From: Lepeophtheirus salmonis | Taxonomy: Eukaryota > Arthropoda > Copepoda > Siphonostomatoida > Caligidae | NCBI RefSeq assembly: GCF_016086655.4 | Contig: NC_052132.2 | Span: 22,446,805 to 22,510,804 of the forward strand | DNA: 64,000 nucleotides | Direction of reading: 5' to 3' | Notes under the pieces: generated by a model | What the model was told of the DNA's origin: nothing | Seen by the model: only the letters and a program-made list of their open reading frames with translations | The model's database searches: none | Program-made: the position numbers and the translations under genes | In this document: piece after piece, positions 44,651-55,982 of the stretch | Layout of the letters: each line of letters starts with the position of its first letter | Position numbering within the stretch: the first letter of the stretch is position 1

Positions 44651-44904
44651 GATTTCTTCACAAATCGTATTGAAGACCCTTTTTTTTTTTTTTTTTTTGG
44701 ATTATAGTTCTTAAATTACTTCTTTTTGTAACAAAATACCGGAACCAACTTTTTGTTCTGTTATAAAAAGTATAGTTGAGCTACGCTATATTTTTTGGCT
44801 TTAAATATCTCAGTGATAGCTCTATGAGTTTGGGAGATATGAGAGGCTTAATACATGACGAAACGTGAAAAAAAAAAAGGATTTGAGTAACATTTACTAT
44901 GTGA

Positions 44905-45575
44905 TATTGTTGAAATATAGAATTGAAATTTTGAATCTGTAACTCAATCCAACTCTTCTGAGTTCTGAGGCCCCAAATATGAAGTAATTTGCATTTTGAT
45001 GAATATTTGATTATCGATATCTCGTAAACCAAAGAAATTATAGGTAAGTATAAAACATCATTATAAAGCTGTCAGTAAGATAACAAAACTTATGCACTAG
45101 TTTTTTTATTTTATTTAACTTTGATAAAAAACTTTTAAGGGGAAATTTTTTATTTTTTATGGAATTAGGAGTAATGATGTGATTTATAAAAATCATAACT
45201 TCATTTAAGTATATAGCTTTTTTTTGCTTTTTTTTTTTCATTTATTGTATTTTGAAAACTTTTTCTTTTTTTTAACTATATAAACAAAGTTATGATTCCT
45301 AATTCTAGGATTTTTTCACTGTAATTATAAGGGTTTTTGTACCTTTATATAGTTACAAAAACAACAACATATATCTTGAAAAATTTAAGATCAAAAACGT
45401 AGGTAATGGTTTATTTCTATTTTTCATTAACAAAAAAGAAGCCTATGATGGCTTTGATTTACGATATATTGTTAATCAAATATTCATCAAAATGCTATTT
45501 TTTTCATCTTCAAGGACACAGGATTAATAGTTAAAATGAGTTACAGATTCAAAATGTTAGTTTTTAAGCTTGTCT
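44905..45575. repeat. Long imperfect palindrome (~670 bp)
   Basis: Matching inverted blocks converge on about 45240. ATTTTGAATCTGTAACTCA (44927) pairs with TGAGTTACAGATTCAAAAT (45538). TTGCATTTTGATGAATATTT (44990) pairs with AAATATTCATCAAAATGC (45478). AAATCATAACTTCATTTAAG (45188) pairs with AAACAAAGTTATGATT (45283). No coding frame. A foldback or MITE-like element. A related single-arm block lies at 32580-32615. Confidence 0.7.
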
Positions 45576-46354
45576 ACTATTAGCAATACCAAATGGTAAA
45601 TTTTAGTCAAATCTGTTTCCTTGTGAAAATTTATCATGGAATTACTTGAATATAAAATCATTATATTATAAAGCTAAGTAAATTAGGAGATTTTAAACCA
45701 ATTCACGGTTTATACTCATTCTTATCAATGATTATTATTTCAATGTATTTCTCAACTAAAATCAATGATTTAGTTAAACCATTGGTTGTATTAATATTAC
45801 CAAACCCATAAATAATGAAACTGCATAAGCTACTACTTGAATAACTAAACAATTCAGGTAGTATAATTTGAAGATTAACGACATTATATTAACATTAATC
45901 CTCTAAAAACTATTATATTTACTTAAAATTTTATATATAATTTTAACCATGTGATCATATATCCATAGCCCATAGACGTAACCACTTTAATCTTTTCTTT
46001 CTCAAGTGAGATATTAAATCGATTTTCTTCTGATGAATTGGAGGATATGAGGTTTGAGATACTTGAGCTAAAAAAATATCCTCCAGGTCAATATTTTGTT
46101 GGAAAACTCAATAGATATCAAATGACGTATTACATGTATACATCATATGGGGGGTTTACGAACTAAAATCCAATTGCAAGGGTCTTCAAGACGTTTTTTT
46201 ATCAAATGCATCTTGCAAAAAAGCTCGGAACTCAAAGTTGGACTACGTTACATATCCAAAGTTTGATTTTTAAATTTCTTAATAGCAGATTTTAGACTTA
46301 CTAAATTTTATTCAGTATTTGTAGAATAAGAAGGGCTTAAGAATTAAAGTAAAT
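45576..46354. other. AT-rich, no gene
   Basis: Nothing recognised. Confidence 0.4.
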
Positions 46355-46700
46355 AGTGAATCTACAGGGTGCACAAGCCATCTATGGCACTCACTTTGGG
46401 ACACTCTTATGGGCTAATGCAGACACTTAGAAAGCTGTTTTTTTGCGTTAGATTTTGTTAGTATTTTACAATTTACCCTTTTTAGTAACTTTTTTCAAAA
46501 GTTATGTAATATATAATTTTTTACCTATTGATTAGAAGGGATATTTAGTGAGAGGAATCACTTCTCTTACAATTATTTTATCATGAGGCTCTAGTCAAAG
46601 CTAAGGCACGGATTTGGAAATTCAAGAGGAGCACGGAAAAAAAAAATCAATTTCTCTTTCTGTTGCTTCATTACGTTTTTGATTCAAATGACCTTGGTAA
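46355..46700 (+). repeat. Mariner-like 5' end, orphan
   Basis: Opens ACAGGGTGCACAAGCCATC, a form typical of mariner termini, and aligns with 39357-39412 over about 80 bp. No transposase frame follows; GGAAATTCAAGAGGAGCACG near 46616 may be a coding trace. Confidence 0.35.
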
Positions 46701-47830
46701 ATCGTATGACCCCATTATTGTGATGTTTTTAATGATTAAATGATGAAGTAAGTCGTTATCTTGATTGAATCATTTGATGCACTTCGTTTTTTGTATTAAG
46801 GCTGAGTCATTCATTTTGTTACTTTTATGTGCACATTTTAATGAAATCTTTATCGTTCTCCCTGCATTTTTGAAAAGTTATGAAAAAACCCGGAATATTT
46901 TACAATTTATTATGAAGATTTCAATCAAGTTGTTCGCTTCTAGATTGTTCTTTTTTTCTTTCATTATTCAATGTGAAGAGTACTCAATTCTAACAAGGTA
47001 ATATCTATATGCTGTCATTTTATTGATCAGACACAACTTTGTTACTAATGTTGAGAGCCTACTTATTTGTTACCCAAAATTTCTTGAAAATAACGAATAT
47101 TTTGTAGAAATACGAACCCAAATGAAAATATATTTATTTCAAATAATATGTTAAAGCAAATTATCTTTTCTTTAGGCCCAAAAATAATGTAGTTCATAAT
47201 AATATTAAAAAGATAAATTGACTTTCCTACACGTCTTAATTTCATATATAAATATATAGGTATATTTAGTAATTCAATTGGCATTTAAAAGTGCAAAATG
47301 AATGTAATGGCTAAGAAAAATATTACGAGTTAAAGTATTATAATTTGAAGACTTTGTATTACGTAATAATATTCATTTTTTGGGGGTAACGTTGAAGTCC
47401 CATTCACTATGTTAAAAAAGATGTTTACTAACGAAGGACTAATTAAGCAAATTTTGTTGGTATACACGTCTTGCCTTCTTCAGAACAAAAACATGTTACA
47501 TAAAGAACATTAGGGCATTTAATTATGTGACCATTGTATATAATTTTATTATTCAGTGTGTTGATAAAATTTGACTGAATTGAGTCAAACATCTGTTCTT
47601 TTGAAAAACAACTTGCTAATTGAAAAGAAAAAGTATTCATAAAGTAACATTGATTCAACTAAAGTAAAGTAAACTAGCGAGTAAAAAATAAGACGAATAT
47701 ATGACATCCATACAGTTATTTTGATCTGAGAAATACAAATGTAGTCATTTTAATGAAATCTCGTATGCGTTTTGCATGTAGTATCGAGCGTGCGCTTCAT
47801 ATAAAAAAGAAAAATATTTATAATATATAT
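46701..47830. other. AT-rich, no gene
   Basis: Open frames at 46765-47001 and on the minus strand at 47063-47658 show no recognisable domains. Confidence 0.4.
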
Positions 47831-47836
47831 TCAGAA

Positions 47837-48140
47837 TTGTATAGGAACGGTATATGAAAAGGAATTAAATCTCGCAGATATTTAGGGCAGCTCATATTTT
47901 ATACAACTCTAAACTATAAAATATGAGTTAAGGGCTTATTTTTAACAACCCCAGAAGAAGAAAAAATAACACATGTGGCTTTAAATGAAGTTTAGTTGCG
48001 AGAGTGTTTAGCTAAAGCTTGGCAGGAAACGCTCATGCGACTAAAGTACTCCCTGGCTTATCACGTTATATTAGTTAATTTTTTATCAAGCTGTTATTAT
48101 TATTATTTTCTTCTTGACGAGAGAACATATAAATATTTAT
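47837..48140 (+). repeat. Dispersed repeat R4
   Basis: Aligns in order with 61605-61840: TATAGGAACGGTATATGAA (47839), CTCATATTTTATACAACTCT (47892), GCTAAAGCTTGGCAGG (48010), and AAGCTGTTATTATTATTATT (48089). A third, more decayed copy is at 23640-23880. No coding capacity seen. Family type unknown. Confidence 0.6.
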
Positions 48141-48150
48141 ATGTTCTCTC
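48119..48150. repeat. Perfect 32-bp palindrome
   Basis: GAGAGAACATATAAAT followed at once by its exact reverse complement, with no loop. It sits at the right end of an R4 copy and is not present in the matching place at 61800. Confidence 0.8.
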
Positions 48151-48713
48151 AATTTTTTATCAAGTAACTGACGTATAAATATTTAGTAACTGCGTATGAG
48201 TTTGATAATAAAAAACGGAGAATTACACACAAAATTTAGGGGGTAATTATCTTTTATTAAATATTAAAGAAAAGGTTGTCTGTTTGTTGCAGCCTAAATT
48301 CTCCGGGCAATACCGGGTACTCCTGTAACAAAAATAATTAATTTAAAAATTAGGGAAAAATTATGGTTTTTTTTTGATCAAATCGGTAAAGTATACTTCT
48401 ATTTTTGATGATGATGATGATGTTAGCCATAAGAACATATTTTTATTAACACTAGAATGAGACGGTGGTATAGCACCCCTCTTACGTACTGCTATTATCA
48501 TAAATGATTCTACGTGCTTAAATAAATAAATATTAGTAAATTTGTATGATTGTGAGTAATTTCATTCCAAACAATAATTTCATTGCAATTATATTATATT
48601 CGGGTAGTCTAACTGTTATAGTTCATAAATAAATCAAGCACTTCCTTGAGCATAAAAGAACCTATCTACTGTCAAAAAATTCTTTCAGTCAATAGTGTTA
48701 TGGTTGTACAGGT

Positions 48714-49092
48714 AAAGTGCTGGATCCAAGTCCGTTCAAACTCTACCGCCGCCATGTTTAAAGGGAACAAAGAGCACTTCTTACATGTTATAATTCAAGC
48801 GAGTTCATAGGCTGTACAGGTTAACTTCTGGGACCGGAGGTAGGCTAAATTCTACTCTAGCTGCTTTCCTGAGCATCAACAAACACTTTCAACATCCTAA
48901 AATATTACTAGGACAAGGGTAATGCAGGTGAAGTGCTAGGCCCCAAGGCAGGTTGAATTATTCCACCGATGCTTTTCGTAACATGAAGGACCCCTTCTAA
49001 TGTATTATAATTCAGTCTGGCTTACGGGTAAACTGCTGGGCCCCTAAGCAGGTAAAATTCTTCCACTGCCGCCACCCTGAGCATCATGGAAC
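48714..49092 (+). repeat. Degenerate ~100-bp tandem repeat, about 3.7 units
   Basis: Unit starts at about 48715, 48813, 48921 and 49021. Each unit has (C)AGGTAAAGTGCTGG.CC-like, GCAGGTTGAATTCTTCCACC-like and CGCC..CCTGAGCATCA-like blocks, with a TGTTATAATTCA block in units 1 and 3. The array is clearly GC-richer than its flanks. No frame is kept through the units, so it is a minisatellite and not a repeat protein. Confidence 0.7.
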
Positions 49093-49945
49093 TGGCCGGG
49101 TGTATTTATATTTATACTAACGTCGTGTATTTGGTTCTAAAATTGAGGCTGCCGAAAAAAAGGACTTAAACCTTTATTGCCTATATACTTTTCTTATCTC
49201 TCCGACTGCGTGCTTTATTATAAATTAGACTTTAATATGTTGTAAAAATATATTAATTTATTTTACATTCTTATTCACAATGCTAGGACAATAAATTAAC
49301 TATTACATACATTAGCAAAAGGAAAAAAATAATTGTCTCCAATTATCATACCTTTCTCATCCCTAATTGATTAAAAAAAATAGTCTTATGTACAAATGTA
49401 GCCATTTCATAAGGATTTTTAGTGCCTATGTTTACGGCTTTTTTAGGGGGGGGATTGGCTAATTTTGCCCTAATATTTAGGTTTACATTTTATTTTTAAA
49501 CTTTTTTAAAAATCTTAAAAAACAAAGATATTTCTTTTGAATTTTTGAAACTTTTTTTTTTCAAAACAGGTTATTTACCTTGATAATTTCCTAGACGATA
49601 CAATGCAAAGTGCCAGTTGAGAATCAATGCTCTAATGTCTATGATTATCTAATTACTGGTGGTAGTACCCAGCATTGTCCGGAGTAATTAGGCTCTAACT
49701 AACAGACCAACTTTGATTTAATAATATAGAAATAACTCCTCAACCAATCCTCACTGATATTCTCAAATTTTATGGGCGGCCACACTCAGACGTAGCTACT
49801 CGAGTCTCGGAAATTCTCTTCTTAATAATAATATCCTGATAATTTAGTTTTAATATAATGAGCCAGATAGTACTTTAGTCTATAGAGCACGCACTGAATT
49901 TGCTTTAGCCTATATACACTCGTTGCTTAAACTCTTCAAAAGTCC
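49093..49945. other. No gene; R6 repeat piece at 49640-49840
   Basis: 49640-49840 belongs to family R6 (CACACTCAGACGTAGCTACT, and ACCAACTTTGATTTAATAAT), also present at 56600-56780 and 59080-59400. Confidence 0.4.
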
Positions 49946-49951
49946 CGTACT

Positions 49952-50837
49952 CATTAGGGACGCTTCAATTTTTTTTTTCTGTTAGGGAAAAAAGACGTCA
50001 TATTTCTTTTTTTCCTTTGAAATTTAGAAACTTCAATAGTATACATGTTGTCATAGTGTAATGTAGACTTAATCAGCGATTGAAATGTTCAAAATACCTT
50101 TCAATGCTGATGCTGATTTTCATCGCAAAATTATCTTCAGTGATGAAGCTCATTTTTGGCTCAATGGCTTTATTAATATGCAAAATATGCAATATTGGTC
50201 GAGTAGCAATCCATAAGTGCTTCATGAGACATGATTGCATCCTGAAAAAATTACTGTTTGGATCGTTTGGTGATAATTTTTTCGTTGATGATAATTGCCA
50301 CGTTACCCTAAATGGAAATCGATATCTCATCCTAATAAATGTGGGTTTTTTTTTGGTTTTTTTGTCGCAATTGTATGGTATGGACTTGCTAAAACATGTG
50401 GTTTCAACAAGACAGTGCCACTTCTCACATAGCAAATGTTACAATCGATTTATTGCAAAGTAAATTTGGTGGGCGTGTTAGTTCGAGAAATGTACCAGTT
50501 GATTGGCCGCCTCAATCATGCAATTGAAAGCCTTTTAATTTTTTTTTTTTTGGTCACGTAAAATCATTGGTCTACACCAATAAGCTAATAACGTTAGAAG
50601 GGCTCAGAGAAAATATCGAATGCAAAATTGCTGAAATATCAGTCAATTTATTGAAAGAGTAGTGCAAAATTGGGTTCAGCAATTGGACTTCTGTAAACAT
50701 GCTTCCGGGATCACTCTAGGGACATCAATTTCCATACATGAGGGTATATGTTTTTAATTTGTACCGAAAAAATAAATTTAGCAAAATCTTTAACTGTGTT
50801 TGTTTTATTATTAAAAAAAGTTGAAGCGCTCTTAATG
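49952..50837 (+). mobile_element. IS630/mariner-type element with inverted ends
   Basis: The ends are imperfect inverted repeats: CATTAGGGACGCTTCAATTT at 49952 and, reading inward from 50837, CATTAAGAGCGCTTCAACTT. Both continue into T-rich runs. The 886-bp interval holds the transposase remnant at 50076-50740. Target-site TA duplications are not clear. Confidence 0.6.
50076..50740 (+). pseudogene. IS630-Tc1-mariner transposase catalytic domain
   Basis: Only the catalytic half is present. DADFHRKIIFSDEAHFWLNG (about 50108-50165) has the first catalytic Asp intact. Then FINMQNMQYWSSSNP, LHPEKITVW in shifting frames, HVTLNGNRYLILI (50299-50340), WFQQDSATSHIANVTIDLLQ (50398-50455) with the second Asp intact, KFGGRVSSRNVPVDWPPQSC (about 50463-50522), and NFFFFGHVKSLVYTNKLITL. 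The third Asp position in the WPPQSCD block reads Asn (SCN) followed by a stop. The domain set resembles the Tc1-mariner group with WPPRSCDLTPLDFFLWG blocks that is common in insects. The N-terminal helix-turn-helix is missing, so the element is internally or 5' deleted as well as frameshifted. Confidence 0.75.
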
Positions 50838-51885
50838 GAAAACTCCTTTACTTCCCTCTTCTAAATTATCATTTATTATTTTTTCTTACTTATATCTTGT
50901 TTGTTACTCGCTAGATGGCTCTGAAGTTAAATTAAAGTTACTTTTTAAAATGGTTTCACGTCAAACAGCAAGTTTTTTCTCTCAAAAGAAAACACAAGTC
51001 GTTCAAATTGTATCAACTTACTGAATACTCAAATTGTATCCCATGGTTACATAATGAAATGCCTTAATTTTCTTAATGGAACATCCTTTTAGATTGAAAG
51101 AAGCTAGAGCTGATGTTATTATATTATAAATACCCCAGAGTGTACGTACATACAGGAAAACTTGAGTTTATTAATATATATCATATAACATACCCTAATA
51201 TGTACTAAAATAATGTTATTACATCATCATTGTACATTCTTATTTCCATAAGTTAGATAATTAATAAACTAGTAGATTTGTGAAGATCAGATGTTCTTCT
51301 CTCGAGTATCCGCCTTTTTTGTCCCCCCCCAATCAGAAACAAAATGTAATCATTTAAATATGGAACAAACAAGTATTTTAATATCTACGTTGATCACTGT
51401 TTTTCTTTTTCATCAAGTCGTTTAATATTTAGTCTTTTTTTGTTGTTTTAAAAGACATTAGATAAAGATTCGTCAAAGTTTTTTTTTTTAAGTTAGTCCA
51501 TTTTGTAGAGGGTGGGTATTTTAAATCCAGTAAAAGTTTAGACTTAAATATTTTTCGAACCCTGAAGTCTACCCTTATGAATGTCTGTTTATTAGATTCA
51601 AATAACAAAATATTCAAGCAAAAATACAAAATCCTTGTCATGTCCTCGAATACGAACACCGTCCAGCCATTATTGTGTGCTTCCGTGTGGTGTGCACGCC
51701 CAAGGACGCTGATAACTCAATAGATGATGATGCTGGAGAGCTTATATTCATATTAATATATTTGATGTCATGCTATGATTAAAAATTGACGCAGTTTTTC
51801 GAAATTGGATAGATAGAACCTGATTTATCCTTCTTTTTTTTTTAAAAAACAAAACATTTTTTAGACTTTTATATTTTGAGCAAAT
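50838..51885. other. AT-rich, no gene
   Basis: A minus-strand 76-codon frame at 51429-51659 has no recognisable domain. Confidence 0.4.
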
Positions 51886-52135
51886 GAAATCCTAGCGCGA
51901 CGGATCTAAACCCCTCATACTACTATGAGTAGGGGGCCTTGGAAAGAGAGTCAAATAACCTTGCATATAGTACTGTTGACTTTTTATGGGCTTCCATTCT
52001 CGAAGGAGTGGGCAAAATTGACCTGGACTTTCTTAGTAAGGCCCTTGCCAAGTTTAGGGACAGGTTGGAGGCTGTGGTTGGAACCTGGAGGTTGTTGGTT
52101 TGACTATTTAATAAACATTATTCTTAAATCTACTG
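51886..52135 (+). pseudogene. Mariner transposase C-terminal remnant
   Basis: Frame-shifted pieces from about 51897: a corrupted (S/T)DLNP start, then WASILEGVGKIDLDFLSKAL, AKFRDRLEAVVG (about 51990-52085), ending in a stop near 52110. The series L..A...L...F....C..FR.RLEAVV..GG is the mariner C-terminus. The tail GTWRLLV replaces the usual .GG.(Y/F). No N-terminal or catalytic part is attached. Confidence 0.55.
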
Positions 52136-53065
52136 GATTTAAAATCCAAATTGCCATTTGGTAATTATGGAATATTTGTCGAGTGCGATTATAGACGTAT
52201 GATGTAGTTTGAAAATGAGTCATTCTCAATTAATAAATATATCAACTTTAGGCTCCCAACATGCTCTCCCTTAGATGTCTACTGTAGTCTATGAGGTTAA
52301 TGAAAATTTTCTAATTGAATGAGAGAAGCAGCGTTGAGATTAATGTTTTAGATTCATTGAAAAGTATTCAATATGGAGATGGTTTTTGTATCAATAAATA
52401 AATATCTCTCTTTCCCCTTTCTATAAATCTATCCAAACAAAATTAGAGAATGAATAGAAACATTTCTTCTTGGTCTTATTGTCATGCGTCACTCCCTGTA
52501 ATGGTAATGGTACTCAGCTCCCTTACCTTTTCGTTTCTTATTATTGTTTGTTTTTTATCTCCTCCCTTACTCTTTTTACTTTCTTTTTCCAAGTCTATTC
52601 ATATCCCCGGTTGTTCTCTTTGCCTAGCCCAAAGTTTTTTCTTACCATATCAATAAATGTACATGGAGGAGGATATACTCTTTCAAATACTTTATTTTCC
52701 CAGTCTTAAATCAATGGAAATTTATTAATGGTTTTGTGATTTTTGACGGTCAAAACTATATAGAGAATAATGCTCCAAATTGTACACATTACATCTTACA
52801 AAATAATCAATATCATTATATGGTACTACTAATTTTGTTGATTTATCATGAAAAGATATGGGTTTGTACAATAATTCTTAAAATATTGTGTTAATATACT
52901 TTAGGAAAGACTGATATATATGTATATATTTAAAGACGCATAGACAAATCCAAATTTGTTTAAAAATGACAAAAATTGTTATATTTAAATCATTAAATAT
53001 GGGAAATTTAATACATAAATGCAATCAAGGTACCCCTTATTTTTTTATTTTTTTACAAAGCTTGG
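52136..53065. other. No gene recognised
   Basis: Overlapping hydrophobic frames at 52450-52709 reflect a T-rich strand. Confidence 0.4.
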
Positions 53066-53070
53066 AATTA

Positions 53071-53569
53071 TATTGGCTCAAGCAGTGGCAATAGGAGCCT
53101 TCAGGTAGCTTTTTGTGCATCGAACTCCCACAAGCTTCTCCTTTAGGTTATCAAAACTACCAAATTCCAGGGGGGAACAGTGGAGGCTGTCTGGAGCCGA
53201 GAATCTTGCTTTTTGAGGAGGATTTTGCACCGGGATATACGCTTTACTCGATCTGAAAGCTTCAAACCCTGACTGAGAGTCATTAAGGCTTAAGTCTTGC
53301 TTCACCAAGAGGCGTATGGTGGTCTAACTGCTCTCTAATTCACGAGTAAGGCCAATGAGGGTCATCTTGTATTTTTTGCCTTTAAAGGTGTCTCTAACTG
53401 CCTCAGCCAATTATTTTGGCCTTTATATAGAACATGTGGCAGCTTTGGATGTGCTTCTAGTGGTAACACGGTACACAGTATAGCGGTTACAGACCAGCAC
53501 TTTAGATATTTTTGATGTTGATTTTCCTTGTGTGGATAACTCCAAAATGGCATCTCTGCGTTGCTCCAT
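53071..53569 (-). pseudogene. Mariner deletion derivative (HTH joined to C-terminus)
   Basis: Minus strand, ATG at 53569: MEQRRDAILELSTQGKSTS, KISKVLVCNRYTVYRV is the first helix-turn-helix, then stops, AEAVRDTFKGKKYKMTLIGL and TIRLLVKQDLSLN (second helix-turn-helix). The frame then runs through a linker directly into the C-terminal block CSPLEFGSFDNLKEKLVGVR, CTKSYLKAPIATA (about 53170-53075), where CSPLEFG..D..KEK corresponds to (D)LNPLDFGVW..L..K. The whole catalytic centre between the second helix-turn-helix and the third-Asp block is missing, and the third Asp itself reads Ser or Cys. A non-autonomous, frameshifted derivative. Confidence 0.65.
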
Positions 53570-54209
53570 TTTTTTGATTATGATGCCTTTATTTCTTGGT
53601 TTACTTTGCTTATTTTTTGTTTCAAGTTTTTTTAGGCAATTGTTAACAATAAGTTATTTGGATTAAACATCGAAATACAACAACTATGATAAAGGTGTGC
53701 CACTTAAAAAAAGTGTTGCCTGTATTAGTGGCATTAAATATTACTTAATTATGATAGTTTTTAATCAGTTGAGAGTCTCCCTGATTCTGCACCGTTGATG
53801 TAAGGTAGACCGGAGACAGTTGCAAAATGTATTTTTTCGAGCACAAAACAGCTACAGCCACAAAACTTTTTTGTCATCTTCCCCTTATTAATTATAATTC
53901 TTCTTTATTATTTATTAAATTTGACAACATTAAGCACGTTTAGAAAATGTTTTTTTTTTTTAATATTTGCAAAATACATCTTATTCTATCTCGATCTTTT
54001 ATATTACACTGAAAGATAATAACTCAACATCATGAAGCATCTAGTTATTTATTCATAAAAAAAAGGCTATTTTTTTCTAATTGTTGCAATCACGGCTACG
54101 GAGACAAATGCATCAGTTAATGAGCTGCATTTAAATGCAATTTGTGTAAAACTATTGTCTGCTGTAATCTTTAAGCAAATTTATACATTTAAAAAAATAT
54201 ATATTTAAT
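53570..54209. other. No gene recognised
   Basis: Low-complexity A/T with scattered T runs. Confidence 0.4.
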
Positions 54210-55982
54210 AGGGATGTACCGATACCAAATTTTTACCCGTTTCTAGTTTCGATTCCGATACCATCTTTATTGACAATTCAGCTACCAATTACCTTATATG
54301 CATAAAGGTATTTTATAAAAAAAATAACAAAATTCTTTTCTTTTTTTAATTACGGATGAGAAAAAAAAAGTACATAAATTTATCAATCATAATTAGTTGT
54401 ATTTAAATTTTAATTTTAAAAAGTTAATTACTCTCCGTGCTAAAGAGTCAATTAATTTCTGGTTGGCTCATATGAAGAAATTTGACACCCCTTTTTTTTT
54501 TTATATTTGATATCCTTAGCCTCTGATCTCATTTCAACTGCCTCAATGATAAAAAAAATAATACTTGCAACAATGACAATTTTCTATTATTTTAATGGTT
54601 AGGCCCACATGATATCAAATGCAATATGACGACCTTTAAGCTTAATACATTTTTATATGCGTTTTGGCATCCCTTCATACAGATTATTCAAAGTATCTGG
54701 AGAAATTTTTTCCCAAGCTTTTGTCTGTTTTTTTAATTCATCCTCTGAAGTTGCTGGCGCATTTTCATTGAGTTCCCTCTGGATCAAGGCTCACAAATTT
54801 TCAATGGGAGACAAATCAGGACTATTGATAGGAATCCAAGTTGTATCAACACTACTTTTGTGACTATTTGGAGTGGTGAGCAGGGGCACCATCCTGCTGG
54901 AAAATGGTTCTTGATGTGTCAGACAACATTTTCCTCTTCAAAGGAGGTCCAGATTCTTCAGTACGAGACAAAGCTGACATTAGAGACTTGCTGAGGATCT
55001 CCGTTACGTAGTACTCGGTCGTCAAAGTTTGGTTTCGTGGAATCAGGTGAAGATCTGATACTCCCTGGTGGCTGATAACGGCCCAAACATGAATTTCAGA
55101 GGAAATTTCACAGTTGGAGTGGGTTCCATATCTCCCTTATCTCTTGCCCAAACCCGATCTGTTTGGTGATTTAGGGCATGAAATAGCTCAAATGGACTTA
55201 CACCACTGAAGAGGATACATTTCCAATCATATGCAGTGCAGTGTTTTCGCTCACGACAGAATTGAAGCCGGGCCTTCCTTTGGTTTTCTGAAAGTTTGGA
55301 GTGCAGACGAGGTTTGTATGGCAATGCATTCAAAGAGTGCCTCAGGTAGTTGTGGGCAGATGATTTAGATATTGGATAGCCCTTTGAAGTCAATCTTGCT
55401 GCAAGTTTCCTTGTGGATTGCCTCTTTTTCGTCAAAGTTTTTGAAATCACCAGTTTGGGAACTTTGCTAATTTTTTTCTTCCTTCCTCGACCCTTCTGAT
55501 TTGCAAGGGTTTGTCCATCCTTCCTTTTCTTACAACAATTATCAATGGTCCTGAGAGTAATCTGTAACCTTTGAGCTACGTCTCTCTGGCTTGACCCACC
55601 CTCTATCATGCCAATAGCCTAGACCCTTGTCTCCAAAGAGTGATTTCTCACCATTTCGGATATTGAATTTCAATTAACATCCTGTTGTGTTTTCTGAGCC
55701 CTTTTATACTGATGTATGATGCAATCATCGAAAATTATTGCATCAGAATAATTCAATATTGCTTAATGATTGTATCAGCCAAATTTCCTTTTATTCCGAC
55801 CGAAAATAATTTTTTTCAACTATAAAACAGATATTTTTAATACCATCATCAATTTTTGGACATACTGTATAATCGAGATAAATAAGTATGCATAGATATC
55901 GGTGAAATTGGCATTATTGAGCCGATTCTGATACTTCAAAAATGCAAATTATTGTCGATTCCGATGCATTGGTACACCCCCC
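54210..55982. mobile_element. hAT-like ends enclosing a Tc1 insertion
   Basis: AGGGATGTACCGATACC at 54210 and, reading inward from 55982, GGGGTGTACCAATGCATCGG are related inverted ends of the form seen in hAT-superfamily elements ((C)AGGGGTGTACCG). Both also have a nearby internal TCGATTCCGAT block. The interval is filled mostly by the Tc1 element, so a small hAT miniature probably received the Tc1. I could not confirm an 8-bp target duplication. Confidence 0.45.
54599..55654 (-). pseudogene. Tc1-type transposase, full length but dead
   Basis: Minus strand, ATG 55654 to stop 54599, 352 codons in span, about the usual Tc1 length. Order: MVRNHSLETRV then a stop at codon 12; MIEGGSSQRDVAQRLQITLR (first helix-turn-helix); GRGRKKKISKVPKLVI (AT-hook-like linker); KRQSTRKLAARLTSKGYPIS (second helix-turn-helix); LSENQRKARLQFCRERKH; WKCILFSGVSPFELFH, where the DES of the first catalytic site is GVS; RVWARDKGDMEPTPTVKFPL; then frameshifted VSDLHLIPRNQTLTTEYYV. 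IFQQDGAPAHHSK holds the second Asp (near 54880) and NSPDLSPIENL the Glu (near 54800). It ends KLKGRHIAFDI. The right inverted end is CAGTATGTCCAAAAATTGAT reading inward from 55867, followed outward by TA. The fragment at 10335-10660 is the same family. Confidence 0.85.

Noticed and set aside
48714..49092. tRNA or tRNA-derived SINE interpretation of the GC-rich units
   Set aside because: No cloverleaf, and no A-box/B-box pair at proper spacing could be found by eye.
50073..50435. 120-codon minus-strand frame
   Set aside because: Shadow of the IS630/mariner transposase on the plus strand, whose motifs are explicit.
52450..52709. Overlapping hydrophobic frames that could suggest membrane proteins
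   Set aside because: They arise from a T/C-rich strand read in two frames; no start context or family.
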